DNA of 64,000 nt from Posidonia oceanica (Eukaryota; Streptophyta; Magnoliopsida; Alismatales; Posidoniaceae), in contig JAZBRS010000074.1 in assembly GCA_037176725.1 (NCBI GenBank), positions 60,702,001-60,766,000 on the forward strand, read 5' to 3'. How positions within the stretch are numbered: position 1 is the stretch's first letter; each line of letters opens with the position of its first letter. This document shows, piece after piece, positions 26,341 to 38,800 of the stretch. The notes below the pieces were generated by a model. That model saw nothing but the letters and a program-made list of their open reading frames with translations. It was not told where the DNA came from and ran no database searches. Position numbers and translations under genes: made by a program.

Positions 26341-27099
26341 TGAGTCTTTTCTTGCTTCCTGCATGCATTTGCACTCATGTAGTCTTGCATTTGGCATCCT
26401 CTACACACACTAAAGTACCATTAGCTCCCATTCACGAGGGAGGACCTGTTTGCACACCCCTAGGACCTCCTGAACACTTAGATCTGTTCTTCTCCCCTGT
26501 TCTGGCCCTTCTGCCTTGAAGCTGCGATATCTTCCAATCCAGCCGTTGGATCTTCTCAAACAAGCTACCCAGACGACCCCGGCGAAGCGCTCTTCAGCAT
26601 AGAGCAAGCAGATTTCAGATCAGGCTTCAGATTTCCCAGGTATGTCCTCCTAAACCCCTGCACAGCATTCATTTGCACATCATTTGCATTGCATGCATCG
26701 TTTTCGCTTTTTGCTTCTTCGAGCATGTAGAATAGGACTTCCTCCTCTTATCCATCAACTCCGTTCCTCGTTTCGTGTATTCTCAAGTGTTTTGTGTTGT
26801 GTTTCCCCTGGATTCACCACTTATTGCGACTTTCTTCCACCTTTTCCATGATCCGATCGCACCGCGAGCTTTGGGCAGCGTGCGAGACACATCATGGAGC
26901 GGTTTAGTGGAAAACAGTCACAAAGCAGTGGTAATCCCTCCACTTGCTTGTTCTCCCCAGTGTAGGTCTTCACACCTACTCTGCGTAGCCCTTAAACAGT
27001 GCCTGTCCTCACACACGCACTGTTTACTTCTCCTTTCGCTTCCCTTGATCTTTTTTCCTTGCATTTGCATCTACATGGTTTTGCCGAGGTTTTATTCCG

Positions 27100-27410
27100 T
27101 CTTTTGGCACCGTTCCGCGTGCCCGCTTTGTCTTTGGCACCGTTTTGTGTGCCCGCTCTGTTTTTGGCACCGTTTTGCGTGCCCGTTTCGTTTTTGGCAC
27201 CATTTCACGTGCCCACTTCGTTTTTGGCACTGTTTTGCGTGCCCGCTTCGCTTTTGGCACCGTTTCGCGTGCTCGCTTTGTCTTTGGCACCGTCTTGCCT
27301 ACCCGCTTCGCTTCTGGCACTGTTTTGCGTGCCCGTCTTGTTTTCTTGCACCGTTTTGCGTGCCGCTCTCGTTTCTTGCATTGTTTCGCGTGTTTTACGC
27401 CGTTTTCTCT
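27100..27410 (+). repeat. 30-bp minisatellite in outer LTR
   Basis: Tandem units of about 30 bp are built on GGCACCGTTTTGCGTGCCCG followed by a T-rich CTTCGTTTTT-type tail. Thirty bases are ten codons, so frames stay open on both strands and give spurious ORFs of 150-235 residues. The array is about half as long as those in the inner LTRs. Confidence 0.8.
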
Positions 27411-27705
27411 TGCATGTCGCTTGCATTGCTTGGTTTTACCGTTGTTTTGCTTTTTCGCTTGCATTTGCATACAGGGCAGTGATGCTTACTGCCTGGAGTT
27501 CTCACGAGCCAGGTTTCGCCCGGTTCGGAACACAGACAGCGCTGCTGAGCACTTAGACAGCACGTTTACTTTCCTGCATTGCATCCCACCACTTAGAGCA
27601 CACCTATGGGCATTCATTCTGGCATTCATTGGCATTTAGGCATTCAAATCTGCATTTCCCTGCGTATGCGAGCGTAAGCCTAGAAAGACCGATTCTCAAG
27701 CGTGT

Positions 27706-27727
27706 CGGGGGTGCCTAACACCTTCCC
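27706..27727 (+). promoter_or_regulatory. Conserved LTR hairpin (GGTG-CCTAA-CACC)
   Basis: GGTG, loop CCTAA and CACC form a stem extended by a G-run and a C-run with a TT bulge. The element is unchanged in all three LTR copies apart from single bases in the outer stem. It lies about 320 bp before the LTR end. A role in RNA 3'-end formation or packaging is possible but unproven. Confidence 0.4.
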
Positions 27728-28046
27728 TGTGCGTAACAGGAGTCCTTGTCCAGTCTTTTGCCCCGCAATGACCATATCGCCCTTATCCTAGGCATGAGTC
27801 ATCTCATTTGCATGTATTTGTATTTGTTTTCCTTTGCATTGCTTTGCTTTGCATTTCTTGCTTGGTTTTGCGTGTTAATTCACGCATTTCCCTCGATTTT
27901 CCTTGTCTCCCGATAATAGACACGGTGGCGACTTTGATTTGTCGTATCTTCTTCTTTTCTTCCTTTTTAAGTGTTTTCGAGTTGAGCCCTCCTCCTCGGA
28001 CCATCGCCGCTAATAGTAAGCCTGATTCTGATTGGGATTACTACAG

Positions 28047-28064
28047 TGGCGACTCCGCTGGGGA
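28047..28064 (+). other. Primer binding site, outer element
   Basis: TGGCGACTCCGCTGGGGA begins 1 bp after the LTR end. It starts with TGG, as expected for pairing with a tRNA 3' CCA end. It resembles the tRNA-Arg type site reported for Ogre-like elements; the tRNA identity is from memory of that family and was not checked. Confidence 0.85.
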
Positions 28065-29314
28065 ATGCTAGACTCCGGTTTTCGCCTTCGCTTTCGCTCG
28101 CTTGGGATTTGCTTTCTTTGTTTGCCTTTTGTGCCTTCTTTGCCTGTTTTGCTTGCTCTTCTGTGCAAACTCCTAGCGAGTCGCCTCATGGCTACTTTGC
28201 TTAGGTTTTGCACTTACCTCGTCTGCTTCGCCGTGGCATTCGCTTTGCCTTGCTCTGCTTTGTCTCTGTTGCTTGTTTACCTGCTTATTTCTTTGCTTTT
28301 GCTCTTGCCTGCTTCAATGCTTACTTGTCTTTATCTTTTCTTTATCTATCTGCTTTTTATTGCTTTATTTCTCGCACAATGCATGTCTACATACTTGTTT
28401 GGCAACAATGCATGCTTTTTGAATGCTGAATGCTTCTCTTACACCTATGCTATGTCACTACGCACGCACATACTTTGCATATATGCCTTTTGACATGATG
28501 AATGCTTTTTCTTCACTATCATGCCCACGAACACTCGCACATACCATGCACTTGCCTTTTGCTGTGTTGTATGTTGTTTGCCTGCCATGTTTGACTAATT
28601 TTCTTCCCTTTCGCACATGCCATGCCTAGGATAGTAGGGACTTGTTTGCTCTCCCCATGGTTAACTAAAAATGGCAAGTAAAAGGAACTTCTAGGAGTAA
28701 CTAGAGACTTCAAACAATCCTTCACCCCCTTTGGTTAATAAAATGCGCAAGATAAAAGACTTTAATCATTTGCATAAGCATCATATAGGACATGCATCTT
28801 CTCATCTGAGTCAACCTATTAGTCTGCGAAGGACAGTCCCGGCCTCTTGTTCCACCGCTTTGAGCGTGGCGCAAGTCAGCCGGTCTGTCCCCCCTTTGTC
28901 CGGGGGTCGTGTCGGTGTTAGTAGAGGGTACCACCCACGCTTTGGTGGGGTAGAGGCCACCAACGCACCACCCTGTCATTTCCTGAGCTTTGGGCCAGGA
29001 GTTAGGCAGGGAACCTACTTTTCTGACCTGAGTCGGTGACCCGTACACCCAGGGATACCCGAAGTAGATCACCTGCTAAGATACACTAGTTAGGTAAGGG
29101 GGGCATACTAGAAAGCATGCATATCATTCATGCCATTTAACTTAACTCATTTGCATTCATCTTTTTAGTTTCTAACCCCAATTTCCTTTTGTTTGTGTCA
29201 CCAGTGATCGGTAAGCGAGTTCCCCTTGCTAGAGCTTGAGTACCGACCCTTGTTGGCACCCCTGTTGCGACCTTATTCGCGACCATTCCCCCTTTTGAGC
29301 TATCCGCCTTCGCG
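28065..29314 (+). other. Leader of the outer element (no gene seen)
   Basis: This is about 1.25 kb between the primer binding site and the gag start. It aligns with the inner element's leader (about 40,805-42,041). The first half is T-rich with runs such as GCTTGCTTT. The second half (28,800-29,070) is GC-rich and open on both strands. The frames differ in length between the two element copies and show no known domain. Confidence 0.7.
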
Positions 29315-32300
29315 ATGATAGCTCCTATTAGGAATCACCGCTTGAACACCCGTCGCAGCCCTGTTCTCATGCGCTCTAGGTCAGCAATGGCCCAGTACGT
29401 CAGTGAGCCTCTCTTCACTCCTGTCACGGAGGGTGTTTCCGTTCCGGCCCCTCCGGTTGCTCCTTCTGTCCCCGTTGTTCCCCCTCCGACGCCAAGGTTT
29501 CCTCCCCTGACGCCTCTAGGATCTCAGTATGTCCCGGGACAGTGGCAAGCATCTCTTCCTCCAGATCCGATCGCCGAGTCTATCTTGACGACCGTTACTC
29601 GCGTTTTGGAGACGCCACTGCCCCCTCCATCTCAGGGATACGTCGCCTTTGACATCCCTTCTACCGCTGCTGCGACTTTTTCTATAGAATCTTTTCCTCC
29701 CGGATAGTCTGTGTCCGTGCCACTTGCTTCTCAACCTTCGCCGGCACTGCACTTCAGCGTCCCCACTGGCGAGACGCCTGAGGCACAGTACCAGCACCTG
29801 ATGGAGCTTGCCCAGAGACTGCAGGGCATGGCTCTATCAGTTCGTCTTTCCTGTGCTCCTGTCGTTCCTGAGGTTCCTTTGAGGCCAGTTCCTGCATTTC
29901 ATGCATCTACCTCTACACCTCTGCCTCGACCATCGTCTCAACTGCTCACGGTTCCGACGATGGGGGCCCGTTTACCGCCTCCTGCTGCACAACACTTAGC
30001 ACAGCATGCTCCTCTTCCCCCTGGTGGTCGGTCCTTTGGACCGGCTGGAGCCCAGTACCTCACAGGCTCGTTGTCTAGCACCCCGTCTGTACAGCAACTG
30101 GTGCTCCGTCATCCTACCCCTATCACAGCACAGCATGGCATCTACTCTTCTCCTTTGCATCAAGCCCAGCATCCTGCATACACTCCTGCATACACAGTCC
30201 CCCAGCACGGATACGCCGGCCATCCCGTTGCTCCACCAGGCGACGCTATGGTAGATCCGGAGGAGCACTTAGGTGTGACCCATTCGGCGTATGTGCTCAC
30301 TACCCCTGCTGATCCCTCCCCTATAGCAGCAACTCCGGACCCCATCAATAACCGAATGGACGTCTTGGAAAAGGCACTACGACTAGTGCAGGGTACTGAG
30401 CACCAGACCTACCAATTTCGGGACCTCTGCTGCTTTCCAGAGGTGGTACTCCCTCCGAAGTTCAAAACGCCGGACTTCGAGAAATATAATGGTAGGGGCT
30501 GCCCTGTGGCACACCTGAAGGCGTATTGCGGTGATCTCGCTCAGCTTCAGGCTGACGAGAGGTTGTTGATCTGCCTGTTCCAGAAGAGTTTGACCGGGCT
30601 GGCACTCAAGTGGTTTACATCGCTTGATATGTCAGCCATCAAGACTTGGAGCGACCTCAGTCAGGCGTTCCTGGAACAATACTCCTTCAACCTCGATCTA
30701 GTCCCAAAGCGGGCGGACTTGATCGCAATCAAGTAGAATTCCGGTGAGCCGTTCGGGGAGTATGTCGGCCGCTGGCGTGCCCTTGCCTCTCAGGTTCGAG
30801 ATAGACCCTCTGACGAGGAGTCTATTGAGATCGTCATCAAAGGGGCGCAGCCATCTCTCGGAGCTCTGCTTAGCATCCAACCAGTCACTACTTTTGCAGC
30901 ACTCATCAGAGCTAGAGCGCGCGTGGAGAGTTCTTTGCGGAGTGGCAACTTCCCGGCTCTCTCTGCGTTCGCTAAGCAGGCCGCGATCAGCAGTAACAGT
31001 GCCAACAGCAGCGCCTCCAACAACAACAGCGGCAGCAACAACAACCGCCCGAAGAGGAAGGACTCGCCAAAAACCGCTGTTGCATTCGTCGACTCCCCTA
31101 CTGTGCCTGTTCGCTTGCCATCCCGGCCTGCCCCAGCTCAGATGGTGTACGCTCCTGCACTTAGGAATCCACCCACACCATAGATCACAACCACCGCTAG
31201 ACCGGTCTACCCTGCCGCACCGGTTCAGCAAGGCTCATACCAGAGGCAGAGAAGGCCACTCACTGAGAAGCGGAAATTCGCCCCACTAGTGGAACCGCTC
31301 ACGGTCATCTTGCCAAAGGTGGCATCGCTCCTGAAGTTCTCGGAGGTCCGTCCGCCCCCAAGTCCTCTACCGCACTGGTTTAGGGCGAACCTCTTCTGCA
31401 ATTTCCATCGAAGTGCCGGGCATTCGACGGACAATTGCTTCTCCTTGCGGAATGCTATTCAGGATTTAATCGAATCGGGAACGATTGTGATTGACATGCA
31501 CGAGGCATCTACTCAAGCACACACACATCCATCTGCACATTCAGCTGTTCCCCCTCATTCTGGCATCATCCACCAACCCCTACCGGAGCACTCTTATCTG
31601 GGAGGGGCGGGAACCTTAGGCATCCATTCTATCTTTCCTTCTGGGCCTACTACCTCCATGGTAGACCCTTCTGATCTTATCTCTGACATCTCTAAGCCTT
31701 TCCCTGTGAATCTCTATCTTGCGGCAGTTGCCGGCTTTGAGTCGGGAATTCACACGATCCGACTGCATGCCAGGCCGGAGTGCCCCTCCGCGCCCCCCGC
31801 TGTGCTTCCTAAGGCTCAATCCCCTGTACACCTTCTAGCTAGGGCCCAGCCTAGATCCCCTGTCCACCTCTTAGGGCGACCTCAGCTAGAATCCCCTGTA
31901 CACCTTCTAGGCAGATTTCAACCTGCCCCAGCCTTCCCACCCCAACAACCATACCCTCTAGGTAGACCTCAACACCCAATAGGTCCCCCTATAACCCCTC
32001 CTGTGCTCGCAGCACGTGCTCCAGTGGTTATTGACTTAACCCTGGACACCCATCGCGTCCCTTACAGCTACGCCACAGAAATGTGCGCGGAAGTAACGCG
32101 ATCGGGGAGGGTTTACAGGCCCCCAACACCGGCAATTAGGCCAAATCACCCCAAACCTGCTATGTCCCCACCCTCCAACCAACCCATAGTAGATCCAACC
32201 CCAAATCAACCCGTAGCAAGCCAAATCCATGCCCAGCCTGTAGTGGCCCAGCTTCCTGCCACTACCCCCTTAGAGCTTGCCCAAACAACCCCTCCTATTG

Positions 32301-34338
32301 CCAAAAAGAACCAACCCAAGGCAGACTTAACCACCCAACTTAAGAAGGTCAAAGCTGATATTTCCATTTGGGACCTAATCCACACCTCTGCCGAACACCG
32401 CGAGGCTTTTCTTCGCGTGTTCCAGGCTGCCCGTGTGTCCCAGTCTATTGAGCCTTCAGACTTGGAAAGCATGGTAGGGTTGATTGCAGAGCCCCAGGTC
32501 ATCTCTTTTACGAGTGATGAGCTGCCTCCGGCGGGGATTAATCATAACCAGCCCCTGTTCGTCACGGTTCAGTTTAAAAACTTTTGCATTCCCCTAACAC
32601 TGGTTGATAATGGGTCAGGCCTTAACGTTTGCCCCTTGCGTACTGCAACCAAGCTCGGATTCAAAGCCGAGGACATCACGCCAGCCGTGAAGGGAATGAC
32701 AGCTTTTGACAACACCCACCATGACGCTCTAGGGATCCTGATTATTCCTCTTGCTATCGGCCCGGTCGTCTTCGATGTAGAATTCTATGTCGTCGACTTG
32801 AAGCCGAATTTCAATCTTCTGCTTGGGCACCCTTGGCTCCACAAGCATCAGGTCCTTTCTTCGACCCTCCATCGGATGATAAAGCACCGTCGCGGTGATG
32901 ATGTCATTGTCGTCATGGTGGAGAACTTTGAGAAGGAACGGATCGAGGCAGTCTCCCCCGTGTCTTCACAAGCTATCCCGTTTGACCCCGAAACTTCTGA
33001 AGCTCTATATCGCGTTAATCGGTGCGAGCCGGTTAACTTCATTCCTGATCTTGAACGTGTCAACTCCTTGACCATTCACAGTAACCCCTTCCGAATGGTC
33101 GAGAATGTATGTCACAGGTGGGGTTACATAAAGGGTACACCGCTCGAGCGTCATGGTCAGGGGATCGCAGAGCCAATCGTAGCAGTGGAGCGGAGGAAGT
33201 CTGAAGGCCTCTTTACGAACCCAAGCTCAGCGAAGATCACTGCCTTCAGCTCGAGGATCAAGAACTAGCCATCCCCAGAGACCTCACTAACTTCACCAGT
33301 GCAGGAGTCCTGGGATCGACCGATGATCAAGCCGCGGCACCGACAGAAGACTGGGTCTGCATTGAGGACTACTACTCGGATGAGGAGCAGTCTGGCACAG
33401 TAGAGGCAGTCCCAACTGGCAGCAAGGCAGTGATCAGCACAGAGGCACCACAGTCAGTATGTTCAGCTCTCCCTCTAGCAGATACAGCAGATAGCTCAGT
33501 AGGCTCTGTAGCAGAACTGGCCAGCTCTCACACTTTTGCAGCCACATCTACATCGCAAGTATAGGCAGCAGCGGTGCAGGAGTCAGAGACACTCCTTCTG
33601 GCAGAATCGGGCAGGCTACCAGTGGTCGCAATCACACCAGTGCCACTGTCCCTCTCTCTGGAGGGGCAGTCAATCAATTCAGTTAGCAGCATAGCTTAGC
33701 CCACTCCAGCAGTCGCATCGCTGGGAGCGTAGTCGGCGCAGTCCGCTTCACATCTTCCTGACGCAAAGCAGCAACTCTCTTGACAGGCCCCCACGGCATC
33801 AGAAGTTGCACTCTTACAGTCACAACCAGTTGCAGAGGATCAACTAAGCGCTATAGTCTCCCGACCCTTGAGCCCTCAGAAGAGCGCCTCTGCCTGCTCT
33901 CCACCTGCAACAGTGACCCTGGCAGCATATCCATCTGTGGCCCCGCTGACTAGACTATTTGGGTCTCCCACGCCAAAGCTGCCGCTATCAGGCGTGCCCA
34001 TGAGCCAGATCATGCAAATTCCCAGGGCAGCAATCCGCCTTGCAGCCGGGCCAGTGTCGTAGGCCCCCGGCGCCTACTACGTCGACTCACCCTCAGACGA
34101 GGAAGAAGGAGTGGCGATAGAAGCCCAGGTCGATTCATGGATGTCCGACTTAGAGCTACTCTATCAAGAACAAATCAAGTCGATAGCAGAAGACCTGGCA
34201 GAGCATCGGGCCGCAGAAAGGAAAGAGAAAGCTGTGGTTACGGACCCTCCTCTGCAAGAAGACCATGCCTCTATCATGGTCCTGGAAGAAGGCTCGGCAG
34301 CACCGGACTCCCCTAGACCAGATGAGCTCATCACTCTC
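29315..34338 (+). pseudogene. gag: gag-protease pseudogene of the outer element (5' part of gag-pol)
   Basis: The reading frame starting at ATG 29,315 aligns with the inner element's gag-pol from 42,042. It includes the capsid-like region (about 30,410-30,950), the CCHC-type knuckle (C-N-F-H ... G-H ... C near 31,400), a Pro-rich linker with SPVHLL repeats (about 31,810-31,930) and the retroviral-type protease with the Asp-Asn-Gly active site near 32,607. It is broken by TAG at 29,705, 30,734 and 31,181. After a 1-bp deletion near 33,212 it is further broken by TAG at 33,562, 33,697, 33,730 and 34,060 and by TGA at 33,781. Against the inner copy every one of these TAGs is a CAG codon. Translation as Gag-Pol is not possible. 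The frame is cut at 34,338 by the inner element and resumes at 62,865. Confidence 0.93.
34334..34338 (+). repeat. Target-site duplication, left copy (ctctc)
   Basis: Five bases immediately before the TGTTGACA start of the inner LTR are repeated immediately after its TACA end at 62,865-62,869. Five base pairs is the usual duplication for Ty3/gypsy integrases. The uninterrupted site can be read in the inner element itself at 47,053-47,057. Confidence 0.93.
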
Positions 34339-35029
34339 TGTTGACACCCCATTTTGGCAGGCTTGGACCATTTGGGACCCTCTAGTGATTGCTGGACTCA
34401 AACCCAAACCAAACCAAACCCTAATCCTCTTCTTTACCCTTCAAAACCAAGCAAACTTGACCTAAGCCTTTACCCCTCTTCCCAAGCTCAAAACCTGACC
34501 AAAATTCATAGGAAAACCCACCAACACCCACTTAACAAACCTACCCAAGAACTTAGAAACTTTCAACCCAAGACCATTCCTAAAAACCCTAGAAAGCCTA
34601 GGTAAAACTCCCCTTTTTCTACATCTTAAAACCCCTCCAAAACCTCCTTGGAATCGAACCAAAACTTCAGAGCTAGCTGAAGTTTCATCCCATTCCAAGA
34701 CCTCTAAGCCTCTCATTTGCCCTAATTATCCTTTTCTCTCTCCGGGATTATCATTTTCTCTCTCCTCTCTCTCTCCTAATTATCATCTCTCTTTTCATCA
34801 CCCTCTTGCTCCTTTTCTTGCTTGGCTGTGGGCCCTCTTTGTGCTTCCATCCCTTCTCTATCTTATTCCTATTTTTACTTTATTTTTAACATTTTCCCTG
34901 AATTTTAAAAAATCATTTTCCTCCAACTCATCTCTTTCCTTTTTATTTCTCCCTTTTCCCATTTTCTTCCTCCTTCTTCTTTCCTCTTTCTTTCCTTTGC
35001 TAAAATCCATAAAAACCCCTAAAAATCTG

Positions 35030-35830
35030 TAAAACTCTAAAACATAAGAGAAACAAATTAGAACTCTAAGAAAAATAATTAAAAGACATTAAACAAACAA
35101 TTAAAAACTTGAACCTAACTAAATCAAGCTAAAAAGAAAATCAAGTATGCAAACTAAAAAATGCAAAACAAACCAAAAGAAAATACTGAAAAATCAAGGA
35201 AAAAACTAAAATAAAATCAAAACCCACCAAAAGTGAAAACCCTATCAAAAGAATTAAAAAAAAAAAACCCTAAAAAGAAGTAAAACAATTAAAACACTAA
35301 GATAAGTAATTAATGAAAGAAAAAAGCCTAACTTAGCAAACCTAAGAAAAAACAACCTAAGAACTTAATTAAAAAGAAATTGAAAAACACATTAAAAAGA
35401 CTTAAAAACACTCCATCAAACCAGGGAAATCCAATTAAAAAACATCAAGAAAAATCAACAAATAAAAATCAAAAACCTAATTCAAAAGACTTAAGAAAGA
35501 AAAAAAACCTAAAAGACTAAAACTAAAAGCCCAAAACCCATTCCAATTAATACGAAAATAAATCCTAAAAATCCTAATTGATACCCTAAATGCTTAACAA
35601 GAGAAACACAATTTTAAGAACAATTTAAAAGATTTAACAAACACTTAATCAAATGGAAAGCGAATTAAAAAACCAAAGAAACCCTAAAACCCTAATCAAG
35701 CCCAAAACTCCTTTAAACCACACTAATTAACCTAAAAACAGTCATTAAAAAATGTAATCAAGACCTTAACCTACAACACAATCACACTAATATTTTACTT
35801 ATTTTTATTTTATTTTTTTCCAATTTATTT
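35030..35830 (+). other. A-rich LTR segment with scattered telomere-like words
   Basis: This is about 800 bp of strongly A-rich sequence on the + strand, with many AAAACC, CCTAAAA and AACCCTAAAACCCTAA-like words, sharply bounded by C/T-rich segments. The same segment is present at about 57,210-58,010 in the 3' LTR. No gene is seen. Confidence 0.6.
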
Positions 35831-38800
35831 CTCCTCTTTCTTCTCCTCCATTTCTCTTCCTCCTCCTATCTTTTTTCTTTCTTTTCTCTGCTGGGCCCGT
35901 CAGCCCGTTTCCTCTCCTTTCTTTTTTTCTTTTTTTTTTTTTTTCAAATTCCGCAGCCCGTCCCACGGCGCCGTCTTCTTCTTCCTCCTTTCCCTACACA
36001 TAGTACCTGCTCTTCCGCTTCTGCAGCCGTCTGCCATTCTCGGTCCTCGTCCTCTGCCTTCGCCCTCTCACAGCCGGCCGCCCGTTGCAGCCCTTCCTCT
36101 GCCTTCGCCCCACCTTTCGGCGTTTGCAGCCCCCTAGCCCATGCCTCTCGCCGGCCTACTCCTCTTTGCCACAGCTGCCAACTTCTTGCCGTTGCTGCCA
36201 ATCGCCTGCATTTTTCCCTTCCCGAGCCAGCCTCCTGCCGTGGCGTTCGAGTGCTCCCGCTTGAACAAAACCCGACCTCCTTCTTCCTCCTTCAGAGCTT
36301 TTCGATCTTCGGCAGAGAGAGAGCGAACCAGAGACCAATTCCAGAGCATTTTCCACCACCTGAGCGACCACCTTTCTTCCTCCTCTGCATCCTCCAATTC
36401 CAGAGAAGAGAGAGCAGTAAGAAAGAGCCTGAGAGTCCTCCTTGCCATCCCGGAGAGAAACCTAAATCCCAAAGCATTCCCACACCCAGACCTTCTCCTT
36501 TCTCCTCTGAAATCCACAGCAAATCCTCCTCTTCTTTTTCCAACAAACCAGCCCCCTTTCAAGCCTCAATTTCTCTCCCAGTTGATCCCCCAAGTTCACC
36601 CAGAAACCCAGCAATCCCCTCCCACCATTTCCCGGCCATTCCACCCCTCAAAACCACCCCAGTTCACCTAAATCCACCGCAGAAGCTAACTGCAAGCCAA
36701 CTCCAACCCATTTCGGAATTCCCTTCACCACAGACCACTAATCCTTCCCAAACCTTCCCTAGACATTCACCTGAACTCCACCTTCCCGAAGCACCTAGCC
36801 TTCAGCCCTCTCCTCTCTCACAGACCGAAACCGCCACCACAAACACCTGCACCTTCCACTGATCAGAAATCCGGCCAACCTGCAAACTCTTCCTACAGTC
36901 TCCAAAAGGCTAGTTCAACCACCCAGAATCAATCCCCGAACCTCCAGCAACCTCCTGGAGGGTCCCATCCAACCAGACGAGCAGCGAACAACCTCTCCGG
37001 CCTCCGGCTATCTTTCTGAACCCACAAAGTGCCGAATCTCTCTCTGAGCTCTGAAGCTTCCATCCAATCGACAGGGAAGCACCGGAAGAACGCCCTGAAG
37101 CCGCTCCAGCCTTCACGAGCAGCTGACGACTACCGCAGCTACCGGACGAATGCCGCCGACCAACTCTAGAACTGCTGACGTTGGGGGGACGATTCAGACG
37201 CGGAAAAAGGTAAAATTTTCTTCCTTTAGCCTCCTCATCCTCCCCTCTTGCTTCTCCGGCCTTTAGAATAGGGTTTCTGGCTTTCCTGCTCCAAGTCTTC
37301 GCCGGTCAGAGGTCGTCTTCTCCGGCGAGCCACTCCGATCGTCTCGCCGCTCCGGCCAGCAGAACGCAGCTCCAGCGATCGTCTCAGCTCCGCACGAGTC
37401 TCAGGAACACTCTCCGGCCCTCAGTACGTAGTGTCGCTGCGTCGATCGGCCGGAGCGAGCTTCTGAAACTCTGCAGACCTCCGGCGAGCGCTCTGGCGCG
37501 TTCCAAGCCGCGTCGCCCCCCGCCGACCGTCGCCCCGCCTCCGTCAGCTCCAGGACCACCACCTCCGCCGATCAGCTCGTCCCCAGCCTCCCTGTGCCGG
37601 CGGTCACGAGCTCTGGTAGCTCACTGCTACTGTGCTCGTCTCCGCCGGCCATTACTGTTCCTTTATTTTCTCAGTTATATAGTTTTTTGTGTAAATATTG
37701 CATGTTTAGCTTAAGTTTCCTTATTTTTGCATTCTGGTCCTCATGCCATTTAATTTGCTTTGTTTTTAATTTAAAACCATGCTAAATTGCTTTAAGTATC
37801 TGTGCTTTTCAGTATTTTCAATTCAGTCCATTCACTGTGCTGTTTAGTTATAAATATTTGTGCTTCAGCCCTTCTGTTTTCAATTATTGCATCCAGGTCC
37901 TGCAGTAGATCATTTAATTTAAATGCATCAAGTTTGCCTTATTATATTGCATTCCAGATCCCTGTTTTTTCTCATTTTTGCTGTCTGATCCTCTGCACTG
38001 TAGAACGTAGGTTTTATTTTCCATTTTTGCTTGTTGCATTGCACATTTGTCCCTCTATTTCTTCATTTTCGCATATAGGTCCTTTTTAAATGCACAGTAG
38101 TCTTCTGCATGCATATTTAGCTTATTGCATTGCATTTTCAACCCTGCATATTGTGAAAATTGCATGTCAGTCCATAGTCAGTGTTTTCAGTGCATATTTT
38201 GCATATTAAATTGCATTTTTGACCCTGCATGATTTAAAAATGACACATAGGTCCTTTGCATCCTTATAAAATCATTTAAAAATGCCTATTTTGCCCCTGA
38301 AATTGCATTTTAGCCCCCCCATGTTTGCAAAATTGCATGTAGGTCCCTCACTTGCATTCCCAGACTCCATAAGACCCTGTTTTTCTGGAAAAATTGCATT
38401 TTAGACCCCAAAGTTTTCAAAACTGCATTCTGACTTGCAACATGTTTTCAAAACCTCTCCTAATGCATACCCACTTTTAAAAATTGCATTTCAATCCCAA
38501 TCCTTTGCAAAACTGCACGCAACCCCCCTGTTTTTCAAAACCTCTGCTTGAAAGCCCCAATCTTTTCCAAACTTTTGCATTAAAACCCCCAACTTTTTTA
38601 AAAATAGCATTTGAACCCCAGTTTTTCTAAAAAACCCCCTTGTGTCTTTTCTTGCTTCCTGCATGCACTTGCATTCATTTAGTCTTGCATTTAGCACCTC
38701 TTTGCACACACCAAAGTTCCCTTAGCTCCCTTTCACCTGGGAGGACCCTTTTGCACACCCCTAGGACCTCCTGAACACTTAGATCTGTTCTCCTCCCCTA

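Larger units (their letters stand above)
24222..28045 (+). repeat. LTR of the outer element, 5'-truncated
   Basis: The sequence aligns, with many substitutions, to LTR positions from about 36,493 to 40,640 of the inner element and ends in the same TACA before a primer binding site. The first ~2.2 kb of the LTR, including the TGTTGACA start, is missing. Satellite occupies that place. It carries the same succession as the intact LTRs: C-rich segment, GC-rich segment, TTGCAT-rich degenerate repeats, a 30-bp minisatellite and a conserved GGTG/CACC hairpin. Open frames inside it have no recognisable product. Confidence 0.9.
24222..34338 (+). mobile_element. Outer Tat/Ogre-type Ty3/gypsy retrotransposon, 5' part (interrupted)
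   Basis: This is the older of two elements of one family. It has a 5'-truncated LTR (to 28,045), a primer binding site, a leader and a gag-protease region that aligns along its length with the inner element at 40,641-47,057. It stops at the ctctc target site where the inner element inserted and resumes at 62,865. Compared with the inner copy it has lost about the first 2.2 kb of its LTR. It has a 1-bp deletion near 33,212 and many in-frame stops, so it is dead. Its 3' end lies beyond the window, so its total size and own target duplication cannot be seen. Confidence 0.93.

Noticed and set aside
27000..27560. Cys/Phe/Pro-rich frames of 150-235 codons in the LTR minisatellites (also 39.4-40.1 and 61.6-62.3 kb)
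   Set aside because: They are translations of a 30-bp repeat in all frames, with length changing by whole repeat units between sister LTRs.
28722..29072. Minus-strand frame of 116 codons in the outer leader, with relatives at 41,428-41,800
   Set aside because: It falls in the untranslated leader, its ends differ between copies and there is no domain or start context. It is explained by GC-rich conserved leader sequence.
35660..35720. Interstitial telomere (CCCTAAA words)
   Set aside because: Words are scattered and irregular in an A-rich LTR segment. There is no run of perfect heptamers.
36141..36862. Pro/Ser-rich frames in the LTR C-rich segment (also 58.3-59.0 kb)
   Set aside because: Low-complexity C-rich DNA open in two overlapping frames, inside an LTR, without domain.
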